From contig JBDRGC010000119.1 of the NCBI GenBank assembly GCA_043818215.1, forward strand, positions 1-37,048: a DNA stretch of 37,048 nucleotides, in the 5' to 3' direction. The translations under genes were made by a program, and so were the position numbers. The DNA comes from JBDRGC01 sp043818215 (GTDB lineage: Bacteria > Chloroflexota > Anaerolineae > Anaerolineales > UBA11858). Of this stretch, positions 8,397 through 16,788 are shown one piece after another (within the stretch, counting starts at the first letter, position 1; every line of letters starts with the position of its first letter). Below the pieces are notes generated by a model. That model saw only the letters and a list, made by a program, of their open reading frames with translations. It was not told the DNA's origin and made no database searches.

Positions 8397-9404
8397 ATGT
8401 TCTTACTTGTCAGCACGCCATTGCAAATCCTGCTGGTGAACTCTGCATCAGGCCAGACATCGGTACTCCGGGCCGGCGATGGTTACTATTACGGCATCAC
8501 GTACAAAGAAGGGACACTCGTGCTCTCCCACTCCGGGGGGTATTTAGGGTATTACAACGAGAGAGACGCACCCATTCATACTACGGATCACCTTATCCAG
8601 CCCCACCAGATCGAGTGGGTGGATGATAAAGTTCTGGTCGCCAACACCGGTAAAAATTGTATCTCAGTCTTCGATGAAAAAGGCCATTTATGCCGGGACG
8701 TTTACTTGAATGAGATTTGCTGGGACGATAAAAACAAAGGCCGCATGGGGAATCATTTCAATAGTGTCCACAAATCAAGCGACAGGATTTACGTGGTAGC
8801 CCACAACTACCACCGGCCCTCGGAAGTGTGGGAGTTGTCCTGGCCGGATTTAGAAGTAGTTGGTAATACCGTAAGCCGGGCAGGGTGGGCGCACAACTTC
8901 TGGGCCAATGAATGGGGTTGGGTCACCTGCAATTCCAAACAAGGCAGCCTCCAGGATGTCTCCACAGGTGAGACGATTTGGGCATCCAACGAAGAAGGAG
9001 TTATGACGAGAGGATTAGCCGTTTCGGAAGACCATATCTTCATTGGCTATTCATTGCACAACGAACGCAAAGAGCGTTACTGGAAAAATGGGGGCGTCTG
9101 GATCGTGGATCGCAAAACACTCAAAACTGTGGAGAAAATTCTCTTCCCCGGCTCTGGCGACGTTCACGAAATTCGCCTCGTCGGAGTCCCAGACGAGTGC
9201 CATAACGATCAGGTCATCCCGCTGGAGAGATTAGACAGCATCCGCAGCCTCTCTCCACTCATTGGCTGGGCATACGAACTACGTAAGACGCGCCCCTCAT
9301 TTCGGCGGGACGTATTCCCCGTTTCGCAGCTTGTGAGGACCACCCAGATGTCCGTCCGGTGGCGGAAGTCTTTCCAGCGGACGGTTTCCCGGGGGGCGGC
9401 GTGA
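8397..9404 (+). CDS. Unknown protein, probable beta-propeller
   Basis: A 335-residue protein I cannot assign to a named family with confidence. It shows repeated short beta-strand blocks of the SMP-30/NHL/TolB kind: YYGITYKEGTLVLSH, HQIEWVDDKVLVANTG, NHFNSVHKSSDRIYVVAHN, WAHNFWANEWGWVTCN, TRGLAVSEDHIFIGYS, GGVWIVDRKTL. There is a conserved-looking His at several blade starts. It has no clear signal peptide; the start MFLLVSTPLQILLV is mildly hydrophobic. No ribosome site is evident before the ATG, and the 13-base spacing from the sulfotransferase suggests coupled expression. Its stop TGA overlaps the GTG start of the methyltransferase. It may read or modify the same carbohydrate. Confidence 0.6.
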   Translation: MFLLVSTPLQILLVNSASGQTSVLRAGDGYYYGITYKEGTLVLSHSGGYLGYYNERDAPIHTTDHLIQPHQIEWVDDKVLVANTGKNCISVFDEKGHLCRDVYLNEICWDDKNKGRMGNHFNSVHKSSDRIYVVAHNYHRPSEVWELSWPDLEVVGNTVSRAGWAHNFWANEWGWVTCNSKQGSLQDVSTGETIWASNEEGVMTRGLAVSEDHIFIGYSLHNERKERYWKNGGVWIVDRKTLKTVEKILFPGSGDVHEIRLVGVPDECHNDQVIPLERLDSIRSLSPLIGWAYELRKTRPSFRRDVFPVSQLVRTTQMSVRWRKSFQRTVSRGAA

Positions 9405-10354
9405 CTGCTAACCAACTACAATGGGAAGATTGCACCTGTGCCTGGTGCGGATCTGCTGCCAGCGAATTGATCTTTGAAGGCCCGGACCGCTTGGAAGGCT
9501 TGCCAGGAATATTCCGCTTTGTGCGTTGTCAGCAGTGCGGCTCCTTTCGCCAAAATCCACGCTTGACCCGGGATTCATTATCGGAATACTATCCCGAAAA
9601 TTACGTGGCTTATGATTACGGGGCAGACAGCGATCAAAATCCCTTACGAAAAAGGATCAAGAACCACGGCAACTGGAAGCGGCGTCGTGCCATCGAACGT
9701 TTTCAACCTGGGGGCCGCCTGATTGAAGTCGGGTGCGGGACGGGCGCTTTCTTGCGAGAATTGCTAAGTTCGGGTCACTGGGACGTGGTAGTAGGGATCG
9801 AACCCAGCGAAAAAGCAGCCTCGCACGTGCGCCAGACGTTGGACATCCCCATTCACCAGGGTGTATTTGCAGACGTAACCCTGGAGCCGGAGTCCTTTAA
9901 CGCTGTCGTCCTGTGGTGTGTCGTCGAACACCTGGCCCAACCCATCCAAGACCTGCGCCGCGCCCACGCTTTGCTCAAAAAAGGCGGGTGGTTATTCTTC
10001 TCTATTCCGAATTATGAGAGTTTGGGGGCCAAAATTTTCGGTAAATATTGGGCTGGTTGGGATTTGCCTCGCCATCTCTACGTCTTTCCCCGGTCAAATC
10101 TGCTCGAAATTTTAGAATCAATTGGATTTTCCAATATCTCCACCCGGTGCATCTCCACTAGCTATCATGCCCTGGGGCACAGCCTGGATTTTTGGTCTCA
10201 AGATTGGGCCGAAAAACATCCAACCCTGAGACGATTCCTGATGAAGGCCTACTGCTCAAAGATTGCCCGCATCGGCCTCCTCCTGCCTCTGGCGATCCTG
10301 GAACGTCTCAACCTGACCACGAATAATACCTACTTTGCCCAAAAATCATCGTAA
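9401..10354 (+). CDS. SAM-dependent methyltransferase with N-terminal zinc finger
   Basis: 317 residues from the GTG at 9401, which overlaps the previous stop (GTGA) and gives a sensible N-terminus. A start 42 bases upstream would read through the neighbour's end. Residues about 11-55 hold C.WCG and C.QCG, probably one zinc site, as in C-methyltransferases and O-antigen-associated methylases. The class I Rossmann core follows: LIEVGCGTGAFL, GIEPSE, then D.TLEPESFNAVVLWCVVEHL and LLKKGGWLFFSIPN. It likely methylates a sugar or lipid-linked glycan intermediate. It closes the + strand surface-glycan run and faces the convergent - strand glycosyltransferases. Confidence 0.8.
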   Translation: MTANQLQWEDCTCAWCGSAASELIFEGPDRLEGLPGIFRFVRCQQCGSFRQNPRLTRDSLSEYYPENYVAYDYGADSDQNPLRKRIKNHGNWKRRRAIERFQPGGRLIEVGCGTGAFLRELLSSGHWDVVVGIEPSEKAASHVRQTLDIPIHQGVFADVTLEPESFNAVVLWCVVEHLAQPIQDLRRAHALLKKGGWLFFSIPNYESLGAKIFGKYWAGWDLPRHLYVFPRSNLLEILESIGFSNISTRCISTSYHALGHSLDFWSQDWAEKHPTLRRFLMKAYCSKIARIGLLLPLAILERLNLTTNNTYFAQKSS

Positions 10355-10449
10355 AGTAGTGGACAATAAACCTGATGCCCGCGCACAAAACCGCCATGAT
10401 GTAAAGTGTATTTTGTTTCTTTTCTTGGCGTAGGCCAGGAGCCAGATAT

Positions 10450-12654
10450 CTATTCTGTCACCGGATAAGACCCCAGCGGTTTTTGCAGCCCCTCCCGAAC
10501 CCCCTCCCAAAAATGGGGTGCATAAGCCCAGTTTCTCTTCCACACAATCTCACGTAAGAACACGTACCCGATGTGAACGGGGACCGAGAGCCAGGTGGGT
10601 CTGCCGTGCCGCCGGTAAAAACGGACCCCGCTGGACGCCATCGTCTTCCAATAGAGCGGTGAAATTGGCCCCTTAGTGGAGCGGGAAACCTTGTGCCACA
10701 TGCGGGCCTCCGGAGCGTACCATATCTTCAATCCGTGGGCGCGCACCCGCTCCGAAAAATCCCAATCATCGAACAAAAAGAGATAACCGGGATCAAACAG
10801 CCCCGCGAGCTCGAAGGCCCTCCGGTGAATGAGCAGCGCGCAACTGGGCGCGTACTCGATCAAGCGTGTCCTATCGGCTGTACCTTTTCTCTTGTCCGTC
10901 ATTAAAATCGCCGGCGGAAAAGCCCGGTAACGTCCCCCGCTCGACCAAACCTCGTCATCGCTGCCGTAATACAAAACCTTAGGCATCACGATCCCGGTTT
11001 GCGGGTCGGCTTCGGCTACCTTCAGCAACTCTGTGAGCATATCGGGCGGCACGGCGATGTCATTGTTGAGCATCAAGATATACTCTGCTCCCGCCTCCAG
11101 CGCGTACGAAAAGCCGATATTGTACCCCGCGGGGACGCCCAGATTGCGCCCGTTCTCAATGACGTGTACGCCTGGGAACTGCTCGCGTACCTTTTCGGGT
11201 GTCTGGTCTGTAGAGCCGTTGTCCACCAGCACGATTTTTAAGATGGCCGTATCCAGCGCTGTGACGGTTTCTAAGCACTCTTTTGTATCCTCGTAGTTAT
11301 TCCAGGCCAAGACGATGGCATACACACTGCCCTTCCTGACTTCGGGCTTCATTGTTGCAGGAGTCATCATTTCTTCCACCTCGTGTTCTATGCGCGACTT
11401 AATCGAAATATCCTGGATAACTTGCGTGATCGTTTCAGCCGCAGCTGCGAAGTTATCGTCCGTTTCGCGGTGTTTGAATTCAGCCGCCCGGCCTACGACG
11501 AATAGATTTTGATATTGCCCTAGATTTACCATCGCATCGTCCAAGACTTTGTCATAAGTCTCATCGTAGACGGGGTAAGAGAACTCTTCGCGGACACTCT
11601 TCGTATCCAGGATGTCATCTCGCGTCACCAGCCCTACCCGAATCAAATCGTCCACCGCTTTTCCGATCACGTCCTCGTGATCCTGGGTCACTTCGGCGCA
11701 TATCACGCTCGTTGCTTCTGGAGCGTCCACCGCACTCAGGTTCTTGAATTCCGCCAGCCGGTTGATAGAGACATCCTCGTCCATAAAATAAATCCAGTGA
11801 TAATTCGCCATCAAAGGCCGGTTGATGTGCAGGTAAACCGAGTCAACTTTTCGGTACTTGAGATTGAAGGTATGCCCCAGCATTCGCCCCGTAGTGGTCA
11901 GCGGCAGTGTCGAAATGACCGCCTCGATCGGCTCCCGGAATTCCTGTTCGTCTTTTTCGTAGATGATGGCGGAGATTTTGCTCCCATTTTTCTCCAGGCC
12001 GCGCACCGTGGTGCCGACCATCACGTGATCTTGAATCTCTTCGTAGAGCTTATCGGTAATCGCACCATATCCCTCACGGACGGGGTAATAAAAATACTGG
12101 AACTTGGTTTTCGTATTTTCCCGCCAGGAATCCAACGGATTAGCCAAGCGCACCTTTTGGCGCGCCCAAAGTACCGAAATCTCTTTGCCCGGAATCCCGA
12201 ATAATTTTTCGGTATAGGGCCTGAAGAAAATGTCATACAGCCCTCTGCCGTATCTCATCAGGACGTAATTCTCAAACGAATCTTCGGGCAGGTTTTTGGG
12301 ACGCGTAAAATACGTCCACAGCACCTTGAACCGTTCTGCGATGGGCAAGTGCGTGCCCAATTCCAGCACGTCCAGAGGGTCTCGCAGCCAATGCCCGCGG
12401 ATATAAATCTTGCTGCGCCGGATGTGACGCCCCATCGGCACCAGTTTCAACAACTCGTGCAAAATGACCTCGTCCGTCGTGAACAGCCTGTGGGTAGCAA
12501 AATCGCAATAAAAGCCATTCCAGAGGAAACTCCGCGCCAGCCCGCCCACGTAAGGCTGCTTCTCGAACACTTTGAAATCCACCCCCTTCTGTTTGAGCAG
12601 CCAGCCCGCACTCAGGCCAGCCATTCCCGCTCCAAGAATTGCAACTTGTGTCAT
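10450..12654 (-). CDS. Fusion of UDP-galactopyranose-mutase-like flavoprotein and GT2 glycosyltransferase
   Basis: A 734-residue two-enzyme chain. Residues 1 to about 430 are an FAD-dependent oxidoreductase of the amine-oxidase/UGM kind: GAGMAGLSAGWLL, EKQPYVGGLARS, then FENYVLMRYGRGLYDIFFRP with YTEKLFG, which resembles the UGM signature, and a C-terminal FAD motif (NLFVVGRAAEF, TDDNFAAA). After a short acidic linker, residues about 445-700 are a GT2 enzyme: YAIVLAWNNYEDT, VLVDNGSTDQT, GRNLGVPAGYN, MLNNDI in the DxD position and FDDWDFSERV. It lies 4 bases after the upstream GT4 gene, so it is in that operon. A plausible role is making and using an isomerised sugar nucleotide in one step. 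This is inference, because key UGM residues were not checked. Confidence 0.8.
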   Translation of the reverse strand: MTQVAILGAGMAGLSAGWLLKQKGVDFKVFEKQPYVGGLARSFLWNGFYCDFATHRLFTTDEVILHELLKLVPMGRHIRRSKIYIRGHWLRDPLDVLELGTHLPIAERFKVLWTYFTRPKNLPEDSFENYVLMRYGRGLYDIFFRPYTEKLFGIPGKEISVLWARQKVRLANPLDSWRENTKTKFQYFYYPVREGYGAITDKLYEEIQDHVMVGTTVRGLEKNGSKISAIIYEKDEQEFREPIEAVISTLPLTTTGRMLGHTFNLKYRKVDSVYLHINRPLMANYHWIYFMDEDVSINRLAEFKNLSAVDAPEATSVICAEVTQDHEDVIGKAVDDLIRVGLVTRDDILDTKSVREEFSYPVYDETYDKVLDDAMVNLGQYQNLFVVGRAAEFKHRETDDNFAAAAETITQVIQDISIKSRIEHEVEEMMTPATMKPEVRKGSVYAIVLAWNNYEDTKECLETVTALDTAILKIVLVDNGSTDQTPEKVREQFPGVHVIENGRNLGVPAGYNIGFSYALEAGAEYILMLNNDIAVPPDMLTELLKVAEADPQTGIVMPKVLYYGSDDEVWSSGGRYRAFPPAILMTDKRKGTADRTRLIEYAPSCALLIHRRAFELAGLFDPGYLFLFDDWDFSERVRAHGLKIWYAPEARMWHKVSRSTKGPISPLYWKTMASSGVRFYRRHGRPTWLSVPVHIGYVFLREIVWKRNWAYAPHFWEGVREGLQKPLGSYPVTE

Positions 12655-12658
12655 AGCT

Positions 12659-13864
12659 TTAAACTTTCTCTAAGTAGATATCGTTTAATGGCCGAACCAG
12701 ACGATCCCAATAATAATTCTCTATCCGCGCCAACCCCCGTTGGCGGTAGGCCTCCGCCGCGGCGGGATCGTTCAGCACCTGTAGAATTGCCTCCGCCAAG
12801 GATTCCGCGTCCCCGGGGCGGACTAGCACCCCCGCGGGAGGATCGCCCATCAGATACGCGCGATCGCCCACATCGGCGGTCACAAAGGGTATCCCGCAAA
12901 TCCAGCTCTCGTAGAGCTTGAGAGGAGATCGGCCTCGAGCGGCGGGATTATCGTAAATTGGATCGGTGCTGACGTCCGCCAGGGCATAGTAGAGCGGAAC
13001 ATCTTCCGGGGAGACGCGTCCCACAAAACGGATAGCACTCTCGATGCCTCGTTCGGTTGCCTGTGTTTTTAGGTGAATCATATCTTCCCCGCCGCCAACG
13101 ATCATTAACACCGTATCTGGAATGGCTGCATGAATGTGTGCAAATGCTTCCACGAGTAGATTTACCGGATGGCTGGGCAGGCTGAGGGATCCAATATAGG
13201 CTACAACCTTTTTCTCATAGAGTTTGAGACTGGCGCGTTCGGTTTCTACACGCTTCGGATCGGGAGGAGAGAAACGTCCAGGATCGACTCCATTGGGAAG
13301 GTAAACGATCTTTTCTTTCGGGACACCCCAAGAAATCAGATTGTCGCGCATGAAGTGGGTATGCGTGGTCACCATCTTGCCATAGCGAGGGACGCGCTTT
13401 TCGAAGAACTCAATGATGTCCTTTTGCCATTGGCCGCTGAACCTGCCCGACCCAGCCTCATAGTCGTCACAATCGACAATCATTGACACATGCCGGAGTG
13501 CCTTTACCAACAGGCCAGCGATGCTGTTCATCGGGTGTGGTTTGCCAACATAAATGATATCCACAGGATATTTTAGGGCAGCCCAGCTCAATGCCCAGAT
13601 CGCTCGAAGGGTGATCCAAACGAGTTGGTGTGGGCGGTAATAGCTTTTCTGATTGCCCGTTTTTATCACATGCATGGGGGCGACATAGTGTACTTCTACG
13701 CCATCCAGGTTTTGTTGCCGGGCATCCAGCGAACTAAAATCTGAGTGCAGTGCGGCGATGCGAACCTGGTGTCCCAAACGAGCTAATTCCCGTGCCAGGG
13801 GCCAGTACCTTCCCAGACCGGAGGGGCTTTCTAAATCTTGGGTGAGCAAGAAGAGGATTCTCAT
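12659..13864 (-). CDS. Glycosyltransferase family 4 (first of two)
   Basis: A 401-residue GT-B fold enzyme. The N-terminus reads LFLLTQDLESPSGLGRYWPLARELARLGH, with a glycine-rich acceptor loop. The hinge contains THTHFMRDNL and VYLPNGVDPGRFSPP. The donor domain has VVAYIGSLSLPSHPVN, IVGGGED and the region KLYESWICGIPFV, which corresponds to the EX7E-like nucleotide-sugar site. Its ATG overlaps the stop of the upstream gene by one base (TAATG), so translation is coupled. It probably builds the same surface glycan; donor and acceptor are unknown. Confidence 0.85.
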   Translation of the reverse strand: MRILFLLTQDLESPSGLGRYWPLARELARLGHQVRIAALHSDFSSLDARQQNLDGVEVHYVAPMHVIKTGNQKSYYRPHQLVWITLRAIWALSWAALKYPVDIIYVGKPHPMNSIAGLLVKALRHVSMIVDCDDYEAGSGRFSGQWQKDIIEFFEKRVPRYGKMVTTHTHFMRDNLISWGVPKEKIVYLPNGVDPGRFSPPDPKRVETERASLKLYEKKVVAYIGSLSLPSHPVNLLVEAFAHIHAAIPDTVLMIVGGGEDMIHLKTQATERGIESAIRFVGRVSPEDVPLYYALADVSTDPIYDNPAARGRSPLKLYESWICGIPFVTADVGDRAYLMGDPPAGVLVRPGDAESLAEAILQVLNDPAAAEAYRQRGLARIENYYWDRLVRPLNDIYLEKV

Positions 13865-15021
13865 TACGAATCCCCACGAGTTCCCACAAGTTCTCTCAAA
13901 TGCCCCGCATACCGCGCCCCATTATGTTGCAAATCGAATTGCTCTTTGAAAATACGATACCCGTTCTCCGCCAGCCGCGCTTGCAATCCTGGATCGTCCA
14001 GCAGTGTGCGGATTGCCTCCGCCAGCGCTCCACCATCTGCCCGCTCGCACAGATAAACATGCTCCCCATGCTGCAACGTCTGGCGCACAGCAGGAGAATC
14101 TCCAGTGATCACCGGCTTCCCCATCGCCAGCCCTTCATAAATTTTATTCTGCACTGTCATCAAAGATTGCGGCGTTATGCCGAAGGCGCCCAGACAAACG
14201 TCGGCTTGTGCCACGCGCCGTATCAACTGCGGTTTCTCCAGCCACTCGATGAAAGTCACGTTGCGCAGACCGTGTTCATCGGCCAGCGACCGGGCCTTAA
14301 TTTGCTCGGGGCCGTTGCCGACCATCTCGAATTGGATATTTATTTCGTCAGCCAGCAGCCGCGCGGCTTCCATAATATGCTCTACTCCATGATTGGGGAT
14401 GAATGTGCCGTAATAGATCACCCGGAAAATGCCATCATCGCGGGCATCCGACGGCAAGGAGTAGAAGATACGGTCATCCGCTCCGGTCGGCACAAGTTTA
14501 AATCGCTTCGCATCAACTCCGTGGATATCGTGGAACCAATTGACGTATTGCACAGTATCTTGGATCAGCATATCGGGTAAACGCAGGGCACTGCGCTCTA
14601 ATTGGCGTAATGACTGGAGGGTGAAGCGGCTTTTAGCATCCAGATTGCGTTCCAAAGCAATCAAGTAAATCGACATAAACACATCCCACACCAGCGGCCT
14701 GCCCCGCAGCCAAGTCAGCACCCGCCCCAGAAACACGTCTATCTGCCCCGGATACCCTACCACCATCATGTCATATTCCCCAATCTGCCGGTATTTCCAT
14801 AATAATTTGGTATATGTCCGCGCCACTCGCCACCAAAACCCGGGCCGCCGCCACCCTCCGCTGGCTGTCCGCACCCGGTCTTCCACTCCATGCCACAGGG
14901 ATTCGTGGCACTCCACTACCTCCACCCCATTGCGCCGCAGACCCTCCATCATAATTTGATTGCGGGCATAATTTGCCCGGTACGTTCCAAAATAGCATAC
15001 CCTCAGGGGTTTGACGCTCAC
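13864..15021 (-). CDS. Glycosyltransferase family 4 (second, operon-leading)
   Basis: 385 residues from the GTG at 15021, which has GAGG six bases ahead; the TTG one codon earlier is a poorer start. Features of GT4 enzymes: RVCYFGTYRANYARNQIM at the N-terminus, KLVPTGADDRIF at the hinge, VIYYGTFIPNHGVEHIMEAA and VGNGPEQ in the donor domain, then KIYEGLAMGKPVITGDSPAV. It leads a three-gene - strand operon with the GT4 and the UGM-like/GT2 fusion downstream. A heptamer repeat tract lies just upstream of its start. Confidence 0.85.
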   Translation of the reverse strand: MSVKPLRVCYFGTYRANYARNQIMMEGLRRNGVEVVECHESLWHGVEDRVRTASGGWRRPGFWWRVARTYTKLLWKYRQIGEYDMMVVGYPGQIDVFLGRVLTWLRGRPLVWDVFMSIYLIALERNLDAKSRFTLQSLRQLERSALRLPDMLIQDTVQYVNWFHDIHGVDAKRFKLVPTGADDRIFYSLPSDARDDGIFRVIYYGTFIPNHGVEHIMEAARLLADEINIQFEMVGNGPEQIKARSLADEHGLRNVTFIEWLEKPQLIRRVAQADVCLGAFGITPQSLMTVQNKIYEGLAMGKPVITGDSPAVRQTLQHGEHVYLCERADGGALAEAIRTLLDDPGLQARLAENGYRIFKEQFDLQHNGARYAGHLRELVGTRGDS

Positions 15022-15071
15022 CAAAAACCTCGTTTAATTACATTGATGCAAAAATCGCCTCTGATTTGACC

Positions 15072-15186
15072 GCAGACCGCAGACGGTTGGCGGTCTACGG
15101 TTGGCGGTCTGCCGTCCGTCGTCCGTCATCCGTCGTCCGTCCTCCGTCGTCCGTCCTCCATCGTCCGTCCTCCATCGTCCGTCGTC
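15072..15186. repeat. Heptamer tandem tract (GTCCGTC type)
   Basis: About eleven units of a degenerate 7-base repeat (GTCCGTC, ATCCGTC, CTCCGTC, CTCCATC), preceded by GCAGACCG/GGCGGTCT units. The tract fills the gap between the divergent side of the GT operon and the 3' end of pyruvate kinase. A related sequence is found inside the xdhD-like gene at 34994-35042. Confidence 0.85.
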
Positions 15187-15189
15187 CCC

Positions 15190-16626
15190 TCACCTCTGCC
15201 CAATCGTATGCAGCAGGGCGAAGTTGGCCGGGCGCATGGCTCCGATGGGGAAGCCGGCGATCAGCACCACCTCTTGCCCCGGCTGAAGGTGTGTGGATGC
15301 AATAATGGCAGCCTCCACATGGGTCAGCATCACTTCTACCGTTTCGGCGTGGGGGACAAGGTGCGAAGTCACGCCCCACATCATCGCCATGCGCCGGTAA
15401 GTGCGCTCTTCGGGGGTGAAGGCCAGGATCGGCACCCCGGGCCGGGCTTTCGACATCATGCGTGCTGTGCGTCCGCTGGATGTGAACACGGCAATGGCAG
15501 ACACATCCCGGTCGCGGGCCAGCTCGCGGGCCGCCTGTGTGATGAAGAGGGTGTCGTCGCGGGGCAGGTCTTCGCTTGGCTTTGTTTCCCCGTGGCCCCA
15601 CTCGTTGATATGCTCCTCGGCTTGACAGATGATAGCGGCCATCATTTCTACAGCTTTCACGGGATACTTACCCACCGCGGTCTCGCCGGAGAGCATCACC
15701 GCGTCGCTGCCATCGAAGATCGCGTTGGCTACATCGGAAGCTTCGGCGCGGGTGGGGCGGGGGTTGTGCATCATAGATTCCAACATTTGAGTGGCGGTGA
15801 TGACTGTTTTGGCGTGCCGGTTTGCCATTTGGATGATGCGCTTCTGGGCGATGGGCACGGTCTCGGGAGACATCTCCACCCCCAGGTCGCCGCGCGCCAC
15901 CATCACTCCATCGGCGGCATGGATGATCTCGTGCAGGTTGTCCAGGGCTTCGGGGCGTTCCAGTTTGGCGATGATGGGCGTGTCGATACGCTCTGGGGCC
16001 AGGCAGGCGATTTCCTGCCGCAACTGGGCTATATTTAGAGCTGAGCATACGAAGGATATGGCGATTGCATCCACGCCCTGGGATAATCCAAAAGCCAGGT
16101 CTTCTTTATCTTTTTCAGTAAGCGACTGGATGGACAGGCCGACCCCGGGGAGGTTGACTCCTTTGTGGGGTTTCAGAATCCCCCCCAAGATCACCTCGGT
16201 TTCCACGGTTTCGGTTCCCACAGATTTAACCACCAATTCCAGGTTGCCGTCGTCCAGCAGAATCCGCCCCCCGGGTTTGACGCTGTGCGGCAGGTCGGGG
16301 AAATCCACCGGAATGGTTTTCGCGTCTCCAGTGATAGGTTTGACGGTCAGTGTGAGTGGCTGCCCGGCGACGAGTTCCACCTGCCCGTTGGCGATTTCCC
16401 CCGTGCGGATTTTGGGGCCTTGCAGGTCTTGCAGGATTGTGACCGGCTGCCCGAGTTGTTTGGCTGCCCGGCGGATGTGTGCGACAGATGCAGCGTGGTC
16501 GGCGTGTGCTCCGTGGGAGAAATTGATGCGGGCCACGTTCACGCCAGCCTGGATCAACTGCCGGATGGTGTTTTCGTCCTGGCTGGCAGGACCGATGGTA
16601 GCGACTATTTTTGCACGACGGTTCAT
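15190..16626 (-). CDS. pyk: Pyruvate kinase
   Basis: 478 residues from the ATG at 16626, which follows AAGGAAT; an ATG 36 bases upstream lacks a ribosome site. It converts phosphoenolpyruvate and ADP to pyruvate and ATP. Signature segments are all present: KIVATIGPAS, VNVARINFSHG, LQDLQGPKIRTG, the active-site IIAKLERPEAL, VARGDLGVE, TATQMLESM and PTRAEASDVANAIFDGSDA with SGETAVGKYPV. The length is normal for the bacterial enzyme without the extra PEP-utiliser domain. Its stop lies directly against a heptamer tract. Confidence 0.97.
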   Translation of the reverse strand: MNRRAKIVATIGPASQDENTIRQLIQAGVNVARINFSHGAHADHAASVAHIRRAAKQLGQPVTILQDLQGPKIRTGEIANGQVELVAGQPLTLTVKPITGDAKTIPVDFPDLPHSVKPGGRILLDDGNLELVVKSVGTETVETEVILGGILKPHKGVNLPGVGLSIQSLTEKDKEDLAFGLSQGVDAIAISFVCSALNIAQLRQEIACLAPERIDTPIIAKLERPEALDNLHEIIHAADGVMVARGDLGVEMSPETVPIAQKRIIQMANRHAKTVITATQMLESMMHNPRPTRAEASDVANAIFDGSDAVMLSGETAVGKYPVKAVEMMAAIICQAEEHINEWGHGETKPSEDLPRDDTLFITQAARELARDRDVSAIAVFTSSGRTARMMSKARPGVPILAFTPEERTYRRMAMMWGVTSHLVPHAETVEVMLTHVEAAIIASTHLQPGQEVVLIAGFPIGAMRPANFALLHTIGQR

Positions 16627-16664
16627 AGATTCCTTATTTAGATGGGTGTTCATCTTGGGCATGA

Positions 16665-16764
16665 ATAGAACGCGGACACTTGTACCTGCGGCAAGTGCAG
16701 GTGTGACACGGATTGGGCAGATTTGCGCGCACCTGCGGTTAAAGTGCAGGTGTCCGCGTTCTAT
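16665..16764. mobile_element. Palindromic element of the ACGCGGAC family (family 3)
   Basis: Ends ATAGAACGCGGACAC (16665-16679) and the exact complement (16750-16764) make a 15-bp terminal inverted repeat. The inside holds the CACTTGT/ACCTGCGGCAAGTG hairpin core and a second dyad with CACCTGC. It occupies the gap between pyruvate kinase and the CoA-transferase and carries no gene. Confidence 0.7.
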
Positions 16765-16788
16765 GCCGAATTTGTTGGAGCGGTTACA

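Noticed and set aside
15208..16641. Long + strand open frames opposite pyruvate kinase
   Set aside because: They are shadows of a strongly conserved enzyme on the - strand and show no family features. Similar antisense frames over 11677-12204, 12349-12921 and 18731-19249 were dropped for the same reason.
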